Source of the DNA: Caballeronia udeis
Lineage (GTDB): Bacteria > Pseudomonadota > Gammaproteobacteria > Burkholderiales > Burkholderiaceae
Assembly (NCBI RefSeq): GCF_001544555.2
Contig: NZ_FCOK02000016.1
Coordinates: forward strand, 1-64,000
Direction: 5' to 3'
Length of the DNA: 64,000 nucleotides
Part shown: one piece after another, positions 34,871 through 61,500 of the stretch
How the letters are laid out: each line of letters begins with the position of its first letter
Position numbering within the stretch: position 1 is the stretch's first letter
Notes under the pieces: model-generated
Told to the model about the DNA's origin: nothing
Seen by the model: the letters and a program-made list of their open reading frames with translations, nothing else
Databases searched by the model: none
Made by a program: the position numbers and the translations under genes

Positions 34871-35572
34871 CTAACGAAACGCGAACAGCTGCTTCGCGCT
34901 TTGCCCTTTTCGCAGGCGATACGCGGCAAAGCTGTCCTTGTCGCGGAACTGCAAATAAATGTTGCGCTTGAACACCTCGTCGAATGTCAGGCCCGGCGGC
35001 TTGTCGTAGGTATGGCCGGGATAGATCCGCGTCAGCGGCGAAAGCCGCCTCTTCAGCATGCTCAGGCTGTCGAACATCGCATGCGCGGACGCGACGTCCT
35101 GGCAGATCCCGCACCCTTCGACGAACAGCACGTCGCCCGTGAAAAGCTCCTCACCGATCTGGTAGCAGACGCATCCGGGTGTATGCCCCGGCGTGAGGAG
35201 CGGGGTGATCGTCAAATTGCCGACGACCCACGGCGTCTCGTCGATGCCGACCAGGCGTTCAGCCCTGAATCCGGACACCTCGATCTCACGCTTCGACATC
35301 CAGATCGGGCAGCCGTACAGCTCCGACAACGGCTTCGCAAGATTGATATGGTCGGGATGCGAATGCGTGATCAAGATCCCGCACAGCACGGCTTGCTCGG
35401 CCGCGAGCGCCGCCTCGATCTTGCCGATCTCCCAAGCCGGATCGACGAGCACTGCCTGGCGCGTGACCGGATCGACCACGAGGTAATTGTTGTTCTTCAT
35501 GCGCTCGTGCGCGACGTGCAGTACGACCACGGTCGCCGGCACTTCGCAGCCGCCGGTCAAGTCTCGATACAT
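34871..35572 (-). CDS. MBL-fold hydrolase (glyoxalase II/BaeB-like)
   Basis: The 233-aa protein is a metallo-beta-lactamase-fold hydrolase with metal-ligand motif THSHPDH, TPGHTPGCVCY, GDVLF and YPGHTY. Homologues of this form occur in many trans-AT PKS clusters, where they are thought to hydrolyse thioesters and so clean stalled carriers. It might also take part in release, since no thioesterase domain is in view. ATG 35572 has GGAG 5 nt upstream; a longer frame to 35800 overlaps the PKS-2 gene and is rejected. It begins 38 bp after the PKS-2 stop. Confidence 0.88.
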   Translation of the reverse strand: MYRDLTGGCEVPATVVVLHVAHERMKNNNYLVVDPVTRQAVLVDPAWEIGKIEAALAAEQAVLCGILITHSHPDHINLAKPLSELYGCPIWMSKREIEVSGFRAERLVGIDETPWVVGNLTITPLLTPGHTPGCVCYQIGEELFTGDVLFVEGCGICQDVASAHAMFDSLSMLKRRLSPLTRIYPGHTYDKPPGLTFDEVFKRNIYLQFRDKDSFAAYRLRKGQSAKQLFAFR

Positions 35573-35610
35573 GGCTTCTCCATTCGCTTGTCTTTCGTAT
35601 CCTTCGTCAT

Positions 35611-49428
<13,818 letters not shown>

Positions 49429-49547
49429 GTATCAGCTCTCATTGGCGCGAGACCCATCTGCACGGGGCGCTCGCGCTTGCATTGATGATTTCCGCCGCGC
49501 GGCCTCGCGCTCCTTCCGTCGCCGGAACGCCAGGCCGCGCGGAACCT

Positions 49548-52500
49548 TCACACCAGACTCTTGAGTAGCCGCGCACCCTCGCCCGCGTCGAGCGCCGAGG
49601 CATCGATCATCCTGATGATCTCCTCGATGCGGCCGAAGTCCCTGGCCGCCTGCACGTCGCGCCGGACAGGCGCGCGAGGCTCCGCCGCCGGGGTAACGCT
49701 GTCGATCCAGTATTCGTCCTTCGCGAACGGATACGTCGGCAACTCGACGCGACGAGGCCGGGTAGCGCCGTAGAGCCGGTTCCAGTCGAACTCCACGCCC
49801 TTCACCCAGAGCTCGACGAGCTTCGCGTGTTTGCCGTGCGCAATCCACTTCTCGATCGCTTCCGCCACGTCCCCGTCCTGGACGAAGAGGCTCAGCCCGT
49901 CGTTGCTGCGCTGAGGCTGCCCGCGATAGACGCCATGCGCACCGTCGTCACCGCACACGTACGCGGTAAGCTGCCGGGTGAGCTCGCCGACCGAGCTCAC
50001 CACGAAGCCAAGCCGTTCCTCCATCGGCTCGCGTCCAATCTGCAGCGTGTAAGCGATTGCCGCGAGATCGGTCTCACTGTCCGGCAGGCTCAGGAACTCG
50101 AACAGGTCGCTCGCCTTTTGCAGCAGTTGTTCAGGTGTCCTGGCCGACAGCGGAATCACGAACGACCCGCCATGCGCATCAAAAGCGGACGACGATTCCA
50201 CGTGCGCGGGCCGGTATTCCCGCACGATGACGTGCGCATTCGCACCGCCCGCGCCGAACGACGAGATGCCGGCGATTCTCGGTCGCGCTACGCCGTCGAC
50301 AACCGGCGGCTCCCACGATGAGAGCGTCTGGCTGACTCTAAAGGCGGTCGCATCGAACTTGATGTGCGGGTTCAGCGCACGGGCATGCAGCGACGGCGCA
50401 ATCTGCCGGTGCTTGAATTGCAGTAGCACCTTGGTGAGCGCAGCCACGCCGGCCGCCGCCTCCAGGTGGCCGATGTTCGATTTGACCGAGCCGATCGCGC
50501 AGTAGCCCGTTTCGGCGGTGTCGGGCGCGAACGCCTGCTGCAATCCGGAGATCTCGATCGGATCGCCAAGCTCGGTTCCCGTGCCGTGCGCCTCGATGTA
50601 GCTCACCTCGCGGGCGCTGATGCCGGCCTTGTCGATCGCACGGCGAATCAGCTCCGCCTGGGCCACGGGATTGGGCACCGTGTAGCCGCTCGTCTTGCCG
50701 CCGTGGTTCACGTTTGTCGCGAGAATGACAGCGTGGATGATGTCGCCGTCTGCGATCGCGCGCTCGAGCGGCTTCAGCAAGACCACGCCCACCCCCTCGC
50801 CAGGCACAAAGCCGTCGCCGCCTTCGCCGAAGCTCTTGCACTTGCCGTTGGGCGACAGCATGTGCTGGGACGACATGTCCACGTAGCTCGTCGGGTGCAG
50901 ATACAAATTGGCGCCGCCTGCGAAGGCGAGATCGCAATCGCCATTGGCGATATGCTCGCAGGCCTCGTGAATGGCCGTCAGCGAAGACGAGCACATCGTA
51001 TCGACGGGCAGACTCGGGCCGTTGATGTCCAGGAAGTACGACAGGCGGTTGGCAACGGAGGCAAACGACGTGCGCGGCCAGAACTTTTCCGAGCTGGCGC
51101 TGGTGGTCCGATAGAGGTTGTACCCGGCCCGTGTGATGCCGGCGAAAACACCGACTCGCCCGCCGAATTGTTCGCGCAATGTGCGACGCGTGTAGCCGGC
51201 GCTTTCCAATGCGGACCACGCGGCTTGCAAGAACATACGCTCCTGCGGATCCATGTTGAGCGCTTCGCGCGGCGGGATGCCGAAGAACAGGGTGTCGAAC
51301 TGGGCAAACTGGTCAACGAAACCGCCCCACTTGCAATAGCTCTTGCTCTCTTCGACGGCCTTGTGCTCATCGGGCACGTAGAAGCCGTCCAGCGACCAGC
51401 GTCGGGCAGGAATTTCGCCGATGCAGTTGCGGCCCGCCTTCAGGTTCTCCCAGAACTCGCGCAGGTTCGACGCGTTGGGATAGAGCCCGCTGATACCGAC
51501 GATAGCGATAGATCCGCGCGTCTCCCCGGCGCGGCGATCCGCTTGCTTGCGGCTCGGTGCGTGGCCCGGCAACGGGATACGCGCGCCGGCGCGAACGGCA
51601 AGCCCCGCGCCGCGCTCAAGTGCGGATGGAGCGGCGGCAGGCACGGCCCCGGCTGATCCGGGACGATCGAGTTCGAACAACCGCTCGAGCTTGTCGCGCT
51701 GCGTTTCGACCAGATGATCCGACAGCGCGTCGATGGTGCGGAATTGGTACAGCAACGTGGCGCCAATCTCACCGAAATGCCGCTGCATCTGCTGGTTGAC
51801 GAGGCCGACGACGATCGAGTCGATGCCATAGCTCGCCAGCGGCTCCGTCGCATCCAGCTGGTGGCTCTGCATCTTCAGCGCCCGGCCGATCAACTGTTTG
51901 CACAACTGCACTGTCCGCTCGTGCAGCAGCGTGTCCGCGTTTGCAGGGCGGACGCCGCGTTCTTCCGTCAATGCGGGAAACCGCACTGGAGCCGCGTCAG
52001 GCGCTTGCGCCCGGCTAACGGTTGCGCGGGTCATCGGTTCGTCGCTCGCGGCCGGATCAGCCGATTTCGTGATCGAGATCTGCCGGACGTCGCTGACGAT
52101 GAACGCGTCCAGCGCCTGCATGCCTTCTTGCGGCGTGAGCGGCCGGTAGCCGGTCTGCCGGAAGTAGTCCTTCATCTCGTCGGACATGGCCTCGCCGGCG
52201 CCCACGTTCCAATAACCCCAGTTGACCACCTTGACGGCGCACGGCCACAACTGCCCCAAGCGCGTCGCGAACGCGTCCTTGAATGAACAGCCGGCCGCGT
52301 ATCCGCTCATCCCCGCGCCTCGTACGAACGAGGCATTCGAGGAGAAGAACAACGCGAAATCGAGCGCTTCGCTGGCGAAGACCTGCGCGATTCTCACGCT
52401 CAAATCGATCTTCACCGACAGGATCGAGCGGAAGTCGGCCTCCGATACCGTCTTCAGGCTCTGGTCGAACGCGCCCACCGCCGAGTGGACCACGCCATGA

Positions 52501-55500
52501 ATGGCCGTGTAGTGATGCTTGATATACCGGTAGGCGGCTTCGAGTTCGCCCGGACGGCTGGCGTCGGCCTGGAGGTATTCCGGCGCCTTGCCGAGCGCCG
52601 CCAGGCGATCGATCTTGCGCTGGATTGACTCGTCGAGCACACGCCGCCCGATCCAGATGACGTTCGCCTGACTTTGCTCGATGGCGTGCCGGCTCCAGAT
52701 CTCGCCGATGCCGCCGGCGCCGCCGATCACGACATAAACGCCACCCGTGCGATACGGCGATGGGCCCGCAGCCTGCGGCTCGAGCGCGACGAGTTGCTGA
52801 TTGAACCATTGGCCGTCGCGCAGCGCATAGCTTGCGCCGCTCACGTTGACGGGCGCGCGGCGCAAGGCCGCTGCTGTCGTGTCGGTCAGCCCGGGCAGAT
52901 CGAGCAGGCGTACCTTCCAGAACGGGTAGGTCTCGGCGAGGGCACCGCTAAATCCCTGCAAGCCCGCATGGGCGGGATTAGCGGCGGCGTCGCCTTCAAG
53001 CGTCAAGGCGTCGAGCGTGAACAGGTCCCACTCGATCGCGCGCTGCTCAAAACCCAACGCAACGAGCGCGCGTGCGATGGTGAGCACTTGCATGATCCCG
53101 CGGTCCTGATCGGTGATGATCGATTCCTCGGTCAGGGTCGGAGCATCGTGTGCACGCGCGATCCAGATCAGCCGATCGAATTCGATGCCAGCCAATTTAT
53201 CCGCAATGCCGGCCACGGCGTCGTGCGCGCCGATGTCCACGAAGCGCAGCGCCGAATCACGATACTGGCGTTCGAGAACCGGTGCGTGCGCCGCGCTCGC
53301 GCCGACGACCACAATCCGCTCGCCGGATTTGTCAGCGGCCGCGACGCTGATATCGGCGACGCGCTTCCAGACGGGCACCTTCATCGACAAGACGCCAGCC
53401 TCGCCTGGCTCGCCCGCGACGGCCGGCGCGAGCGTCAAGCCGCGCATCGCGATGCACACGCAGCCCTCGGCGTCGACGAGATCGACATCCAGCGTCGAGT
53501 GATGCGTGTGTGGCCCGTTCGATACCGAAGCGGCATCGCGCACCCAGGCGAACATCTGCGCTCGACAGCTCGACGCTACCGTCAGCGAGTCCAAAGACAT
53601 CGGACGCATCGGCAAGTCACGGGTGGCAGCGAAGACCATGGCGGCCTGCACCGCGCCTTCGATCACACCGGGATGCATCGCGTAGCCGCCCTCGATGGGG
53701 TCGGCGGCAGCCGGCAGGACGATTTCGGCAACCAGCCCGTCATCGCCGCAATAAAGCGCTTTCAATCCCCGCAGCGCCGGGCCGACAGCGATGCCCGCGC
53801 GCGCCAACTCCGCATAAACGGCAGCCGGCTCCCTGCGCTCGCGCGTACCGTGCGCGATAAGCGCCGCAATATCGACCCGCACAGGTGCAAGCGGCTCGAG
53901 CAGGCAGGCCTCACCCTGCGCGTACACGCGCGGCGGGAAAGCGCCCTCGACACCGGCACTTTGGATGTCGAAACTTACGCTGCCGTCATCGTTCGCGTAT
54001 AGGTCGATCGCGACCTTGCTCGTGCCCTCGACGCTCGCGACGATCGCGAGGTCAGCCCAGCGAATCTGCCGCAATTCGACAACCCTGGCGTGGCCGAGGT
54101 CGGCTGTTGCCGCCTCGATGGCCGCCGTCGCCATTTCCATCATGGCCATCGCCGACAACACCTTCTCGCCGTTGACGCGTTGATCGAAGAAACACTCGTC
54201 GCCGCTAAACAGCGACAGATAGCGCTGCCGGCTCAGCAAGGAGACGTTGCGGTGCACCAAGGGATGCAAAACGTCTTGCGCACGCGCCTTGGCCGCTTGA
54301 ATCCAGAAACGCTGCCTGGCGAACGGATAGTTGGGCAGCTCGATGCGCCGCGGCTTCGCTTCGCCGTACAGCAGGTTCCAATCGACATCGAGCCCCTTGA
54401 CCCAGAGATCGACCAGCTTCGTCAGCTTGCGCTCCTTGACCCACTTGCCGATGATCATCGAGCGCATCTCGTCGTCTTGCGCGATGAGCTTGATGGCCTC
54501 CTTGTGACGCTTCAGCTGGCCTTGATAGACATCATCGGCAACCAACCCGCCCGTGAGGTAAGCGTCAAGCCTGTCCGCCAGCGCCTCGGTCGTGGCCGCC
54601 AAAACGCACAGACGATCGCCCATCGCAACGCGTCCCACCTGCAACGTGTAGGCAAGCTCGGCCAGATCGATCGCGCCGTTGCGCCGGCGAATGAACGCGA
54701 GCAGATCATGCGCTTTCTGGTGCAGTTGCTCTTCGTTGCGTGCCGACAGCGGCACCATGATCTTCCCGTCCTGCACGAGCGCCGGCACGGCAGGTGTCGC
54801 CGCGGCCGGTGCGGCATATTCGCCGAGCACGATGTGCGCGTTGGTGCCGCCAAAGCCGAACGAGCTGATTGCCGCGCGGCGGCGGCGCCCGCCCTCGACC
54901 TTCCAGGCGTTCAACCGGTCGTTGACGTAGAACGGGCTGCCCTTCAACTGGATGTGCTCGTTGCACTGACGGTAGTTGATGGTCGGCGGCAGTTGCTTGT
55001 GTTGCAGCGCCAGAACCAGCTTGATGATGCCGGCTGCGCCCGCCGCCGTGAGGCAATGGCCGATGTTGCTCTTGACCGTGCCGAGCGCGCAGAAGCCGGT
55101 GTCGGCAGTAAAGGGTTTGAACGCCGCCTTCAGCCCCGCGACCTCGATCGGGTCGCCGAGCTTCGTGCCCGTGCCGTGCGCCTCGACCAGCCCGATGCCG
55201 GCCGGGTCGATGTCGAACTTGCGATAGACGGAGCTGAGCAGACGGCTTTGCGCGTCCTCGTTCGGCGCCGTGATGCCGTTGGTCTTGCCGTCCTGATTCA
55301 CGCCCCAGCCGTGGATCACCGCCTGGATGCGGTCGCCGTCACGCTCCGCGTCCGCCAGGCGCTTGAGCATCAACACGCCCACCCCTTCGCCCGGCACGAA
55401 GCCGTTGGCGCGCTGATCGAAGCTGAAACAGCGCCCGTCCGGGGACAGCATGCCGGCCTGCGCGGTCATGATGTGCATGGATGGCCCGGCCATCACATAG

Positions 55501-58500
55501 ACGCCGCCCGCGAGCGCCAGGTCGCAGTTGCCGGCGTTGAGGTTGTCGCAGGCCGTCGCGATGGCGACGAGCGAAGACGAGCACGCGGTATCGATGGACA
55601 AACACGGGCCGCGCAAATTGAGAAGATAGGAGATACGGGCAGCGAGGATCGACGTCGCCGCGCCGGTGAAGCCCTGCGCGCTGAGCCGTTCTTCGGTTGC
55701 CGACACGTGATAGTCGCTCGGGCCGCAGCCAACGAATACACCGCACTGGCTGCCCGACAGCGTCTGTGCGCTGTAGCTAGCGTTCTCGATGCAATGCCAG
55801 CTCGACTGGAGGAACACGCGCTGCTGCGGATCCATGCACTCAGCTTCGGTCGGCGAGATGTTGAAAAAGAGCGGATCGAAAAGGTCGTACTCGTCCAATG
55901 CACCGAGCCAGCGGCTATTGGTGCGGCCCGGCACCGCGGCACCTTCCTGGTAAAAGTCGCGCAAGCGCCAGCGGGCATCCGGGATCTCGTCGATGCAGTC
56001 GCGGCCCGACTCCAGGTTGCGCCAGAACTCCTCGATGTCGCGCGCTTTCGGGAACTGTCCGGCCATGCCGATCACGGCGATCGGCTGCAACGATTTATCG
56101 GTGCCCGGCTGTGATGCGAGGCGAAGCTTGGCCGTGTGCGCGCCGCGCAGGGATTTCAGCACCGGCCGCGAAAGCGTGGTGCGGCTTGCCGCCGGCGCTG
56201 CCAACATTGCTATTGGCGCGCTCGCAACCGGCCCGGCTGCGGGAGGCACCATGGCCGCTTGCATCGCCGCTGCCGGCGCAAGCGTTCCAGCACGATCGGC
56301 CTCCTGCCGCACCACGGCGCTGATCTCGACCAGGTTCGGATGGCTGTAGACCTTGGTGGCTTCAATATTGATGCCGTAGCGCTCGTTGATCTTGCGCACC
56401 CAAGTCACGCCGGTGATCGAGTCAAGGCCAACGTCCATGAATTGCGCCGACTCGTCGATCTCGTCCGGGTGCAAATGCAGCTCGCTCGCGAGCAACCGCT
56501 TGAGCGTCTCGATGACCTCAGCGCGCGTATCGCTGGCGGTAGTCGACGCAACGGCAGCAACGGAAACAACCGATGCAACCGCAGGCACCGGATTGTCGGC
56601 CTGCGCAGGCGTGCTCGTCTCGTTTGCGATGTTCGCCACGCTGGCGACGTAACTGCCAAGCGCGCTCAGGTTCGAATGGCTGTAGACCTTGGTGGCCTCG
56701 ATATCCGTCCCGAAGTGCGCGTTGATTCTTCGAATCCATGTCACGCCGGTGATCGAGTCCAGGCCGAGGTCGATGAACTGCGCGTCGTCGTCGATCTCCC
56801 CGGGCTGCAGGAACAGCTCCTGCGCGAGCATCTGCCTGATCTGCTCGATGATGGATGCCGACTGCCTCACGGCCGATGCCGATGCCGATGCCGATGCCGT
56901 CGGCATGCTGGGCGTCGGCTGTACCGGTTCGTCACCGAACCTGGCCTGAATCCGCTCCAACGTGCCGGCGTTGCGAACGAAGGTCTGCTCGTGCATCCCG
57001 ATTTCGCGCTGATACACGTCCTCGCGCGCCGCGCGCAATCCATGCGTCCATTGGCGCTTGAGATTGCTGAGGCGTTCACGCGGCTGGCGCGCCATGCGAT
57101 GGGCCAGCCCGATCGCAGCAGCGACCAGCTCGCGCCGCGGCAGCACGGGCCACCGCAGCCCGCGCATCTGCAGCTCGTGACCCGACATTTCGCGTGCGCT
57201 GATGAGCGTTTCACGTGCCAGGTCATGGCCGATCTTGTGGGGGAACACCAGCGTCGAGCCAGCTCCCGGCGTGAAGCCGTAACCCATGTAGGGGCTCAGA
57301 TAGCGGCTTTCCTCGCTGAGCATGACCACGTCGGCAAACATGCCGAACGACCAGCCGCCGCCGATGCCATGCCCTTGCAGCGCTGCGATCACCGGCACCG
57401 GGCAGTCCATCGGCAGCTGGAAGACCTTTTCGTCGGTGAATTGCGCCTGGCCTTCCTGAATCGCCAAAAGCGTTTCGCGAGTGCCGCCGGTGGCGAAGTA
57501 GCTGTCATAGCCGCTCAGCACGACCACCTTGCACGACGGATTTTGCTCGATGTGTGTGAAGACTTCCTTCAGACCGTCGACCAGGGCGGGCGAGAACATG
57601 TTCTTCGCCTCTCTGTCCGCCATGGTCACGACCACCACGCCATCGGGGTGGGTGAGCGCGCTGACTACGGCGGAACGCAACGCGATTGCCGTCGGAACCA
57701 GGACAGCGCCGTCGTTCACCTCCGCGCTCGCCTGCCACTGCGGTGCGCCGCTGAGCGCCGTCCGCAGGCGTTCAGCGTGCGCCGCTTTGCGCTCGCGAGC
57801 GAGCGAGCGTGGCCAGCGACTCCAGAACGCCGCCAATGCCAGGGCCCGCGGCATGAGCTCAGCAGGCTCGGCCACGAGGAGCGCGCCGCTTCGCGCTTGC
57901 AACTGCAGCCCCGTATAGGTATCCCCAGTCAGACAGATCTCCTGGCCGAGCGATGTACCGAGGCGCATGACAGCCAGCGCGGCGGCTTCGCGCTCAAGTG
58001 CCGGGCGAGCAGCCAGGCCGCTCAGGCTATACCGGCCGTGCGCCTGGTAGACACAGGCATCGCACCACAAGCCCAGCAGCCAGGCGAGCCCCTCGGCGCC
58101 GGAGTCGAATGCGGCGACGAGCGGCAGCGGGCAACCGAGCATCGTCTGCGTGAAGGCGGCCAGCGCTTCGCGGTCGGCTTGTTGAAGCAAGTCCGCGAGC
58201 GAGCCCGCGTGTGCGTTCGTGAGCACGATGACGCGGCACTCGGGCGACGCATCGGCCTTCGCGAACGCGGCCTTGAGCTCGGCCGCGAGTCCGGCCAGTC
58301 CTTCATATTTGCTTGCCGCACCCAGCTCGACGAGCAGCCCGCCGTCCGCATTCGGCGCAACATTGCCCACGGCCGTGCTGTCGACAACGGCCAGACCAGC
58401 GACCAGATCAGCGACCAACGGCGACAGGCGGCGCGCCAGGTGAGCCTTGAGCAAACGCAGCGCCAAAGGCGATTTGTGCGCCAGGTCATCGGCCAATTGC

Positions 58501-61500
58501 CGCGCGTCGGCCTCGGCTTGCGCCGCCGGCGCGATGCGGCAGGTCCAGCCGCGCTGCTTCAACTGCCGGCCGGTCAATCGCGCGGATCGATACAGGAAAT
58601 CGTCGGCCAGAACATCGCCGAAACGCTCGCGCAAGAAGCGCTCCTCGCTTGCGCTGGGGAAGAGGCTCGTGTCGGCGTCGGTGTAGGTGTACTCGCTATC
58701 CTCGCCGAGAACCATGAAATCGCAGACGGCGCCCAGAAGCGCGCCGGCACCGGTCGCGCCCGACGGCGCCACCGCGATGACCGGATACGGGAAAGTGGCG
58801 ACGGCGCTCAGCACACCTCGCGTGATCGCTTCATTGCAGACGGCCCGGCCGCCGTGCCAACCCTTTGCGCAACGATCGACAAGCAGCACGACCTTCAAGG
58901 ACGCCTCTTGCCGGGCACGCTCTAACGCCTGCGCCAGCGGCACGAGGCATTCGTTCAGGTCAGTCTGAAGCTCGATACGAAATACGCCCGCGCCCAGGTC
59001 GTGCAGGCAAGCCGACGATGGCGCGCTCATCGGTGAACGCCCCAACCCGGTGTCGCGCAGCGTTACCGTCCCTTTAGCGGCCAAGGATAAGCGCGGCACT
59101 TCGGCTGCCGCACACAAGGTGATGGCGCCCGGCTTGAGCGGCATGGGCGGCAGCACCAGCGCGAAGCCCGCTGCAAGGGCGATTTCCCTGGGCTCGGCGA
59201 TGAGCACGACCGGCGCGGGCATGAGCGCCTTGACCTGCGCGACGCCCGCAACCGCCTCCTGGACAGCCGCGAGGGTAACCGTAGGCCGCGCCTGCTGATT
59301 CTGAGGCTCGGTTGCGATCCGGGATGCCTCGGTCGTGCAATAGCTCAGACCCTGCATCTGCGCGCACACATCGCCCTGCGCGTTGCACAGGTCGATATCC
59401 GCGCTCGCCGACGCTCGAAGACGTATACACAGCACAACGTCGTCGGGCAAGGCCCCCAGGACGCGCAAACACGCGAGCGAAACCGGCGTCACCGGCTGCC
59501 CGACGAGAAGATCGACCAGCCCCGCAACACGCTTGAGCAGTTCAGGGGACAACAGGCACTGCGCCGGCTCGCTTGCTGGCCGAGCGTTCGACGCCAGCTC
59601 GGCCAGCCACTGCCCCTCGCCTTCGTACAGCCGCGCGACACCGGCAGGCAGCGCGCGCGCGCCTGCACGCATCGCACCGCGCAAGCCAGCCAGGTCCAGC
59701 CGCTCCGATGCGATCTGACGGCTGAACTCCGCGCGGCTTTGGCAGTGGATCGCTTCTGCGGACGCACCCGTGCTGAAGAGCTCGACATCGATCCGGTCGA
59801 CTTCGCGTGCAAGGATCGCCATACGTACCGTGCGCTCGCCGCTCACCGTGATGGCATCGCCCCAGACGGTGTCGCAAATCTCCCAGCAGCCGGCCTCGCC
59901 GCCTCTCGGCGCGGCCGATTCGACCGCGAAACGGATCATCTCCAGCGCCAGCAGCTCGGGCAGCCGTTTGGGCACGCCGGGGCCGTCGTCGTCGAGGAAC
60001 GGCTCATTGCCTTCAAAACACGATGCGTAGCTCTGCTCGCTCAGGATCGACGTATTGAGATGGACCAGCGGATGCAGCTGCACAGTCTCCGCCGGCGCGG
60101 AAACGGCACGCACCGGATCGATCCAGTAGCGCTCCTTCGCAAACGGATAGGTCGGCAGGCTCATCAGGCGCGGCCGGGCGGCACGCGCGTGCAACCGGCG
60201 CCAGTCGAACTGGAGCCCTTGCACCCAGTGCTGCGCCAGCAATGCCAACGCACGTTGGGCGAAGCATTGCTCGAGCTCGGCCTGCAGTTGCGCATCGGCG
60301 TCGGCGAGAGAGCGCACGTCGCGCGGCTTGACCCGAGCCCGATACACCGGGTCCCGCGTCGAATCAGTCGCGTCCCCGCGCAGGAACGCCTGGAGCTTGC
60401 TGCTCAACTCGTCGAGCGTGTCGACGACGAAGACAACGCGCTCCTCCATCGCCTCGCGTCCGACCTGGAGCGTATAGGCCAGCGCTTCAGGATCGATCTG
60501 CGTGTCTCGCTGCAAGAACGCCGCCAAATCGCGCGCACGCCGCTGCAACCCGTCCGTCGTGCGGGCCGACAGCGGCACCACGATCGGCGAGGCCGCGGCG
60601 GAGTTGCGCGCTGCAGCCGGCCGGTATTCTTCGATAATCACATGAGCGTTCGAGCCGCCGGCGCCGAACGAGGAGATGCCGGCAATCCGCGGCAGGCTGC
60701 GCCCGTCCAGATGGTGAGGCTCCCATGGCGTCAACGACTGGTTCACGACGAAAGGCGTCGCATCGAAGTCGATGTGCGGATTCAACCGGCGCGAATGCAG
60801 CGATGGGACGATGACGCCGTGCTTCATCTGCAGCAGCACCTTCGTCACCCCGGCAATGCCGGCGGCCGATTCGCAATGGCCGATGTTCGATTTAGCCGAA
60901 CCGATGCGGCAATAGCCGAACTCTCGCGACGAATCCGGCGCCCCATCGTAGAAGGCCTTGGTCAGCGCCGCGATCTCGATCGGATCGCCAAGCTTGGTGC
61001 CGGTACCGTGCGCCTCGATGTAGCCGACCTGGCGAGCGTCGATGCCGGCGTCCGCCAGCGCCTGGCGAATGACATCGGCCTGGGCCTGCGGATTGGGCAC
61101 CGTGTAGCCGTTGGTCTTACCGCCGTGGTTGAGCGCACTGCCCTTGATCACCCCGTAGATGACGTTGCCGTCGCGCTCGGCGTCCGAGAGGCGCTTGAGC
61201 ACGGCCACGCCGACCCCTTCACCGGGGATGTAGCCGTCGCCCCCTTCGCCGAAGCTCTGGCAATGCCCATCGGTCGAGATGAACTGCCCGCCGCTCAGCA
61301 TCGTGTACTTGTTCGGATGGATGCTGACATTCACCCCGCCCGCAATGGCGAGACTCGTGCGCCCGAGTTTCAAATCCTGGCAAGCGAGATGCAGCGCCAT
61401 CAGCGACGACGAGCACATCGTGTCCAGCGTCAGACTCGGTCCATGCAGATTCAGGAAGTAAGAAACCCGGTTCGCAATGTTCGCCAGCGTGCCCGACAAG

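Noticed and set aside
34834..34929. Longer N-terminus for the HMG synthase
   Set aside because: The extra 32 residues do not match the family, and the GTG at 34833 has a good ribosome-binding site with Glu82/Cys114 numbering as in relatives.
49432..49848. Separate small gene between PKS-1 and PKS-2
   Set aside because: It mostly overlaps the PKS-1 3' end in another frame and has a basic low-complexity translation; the 119-bp gap holds no independent gene.
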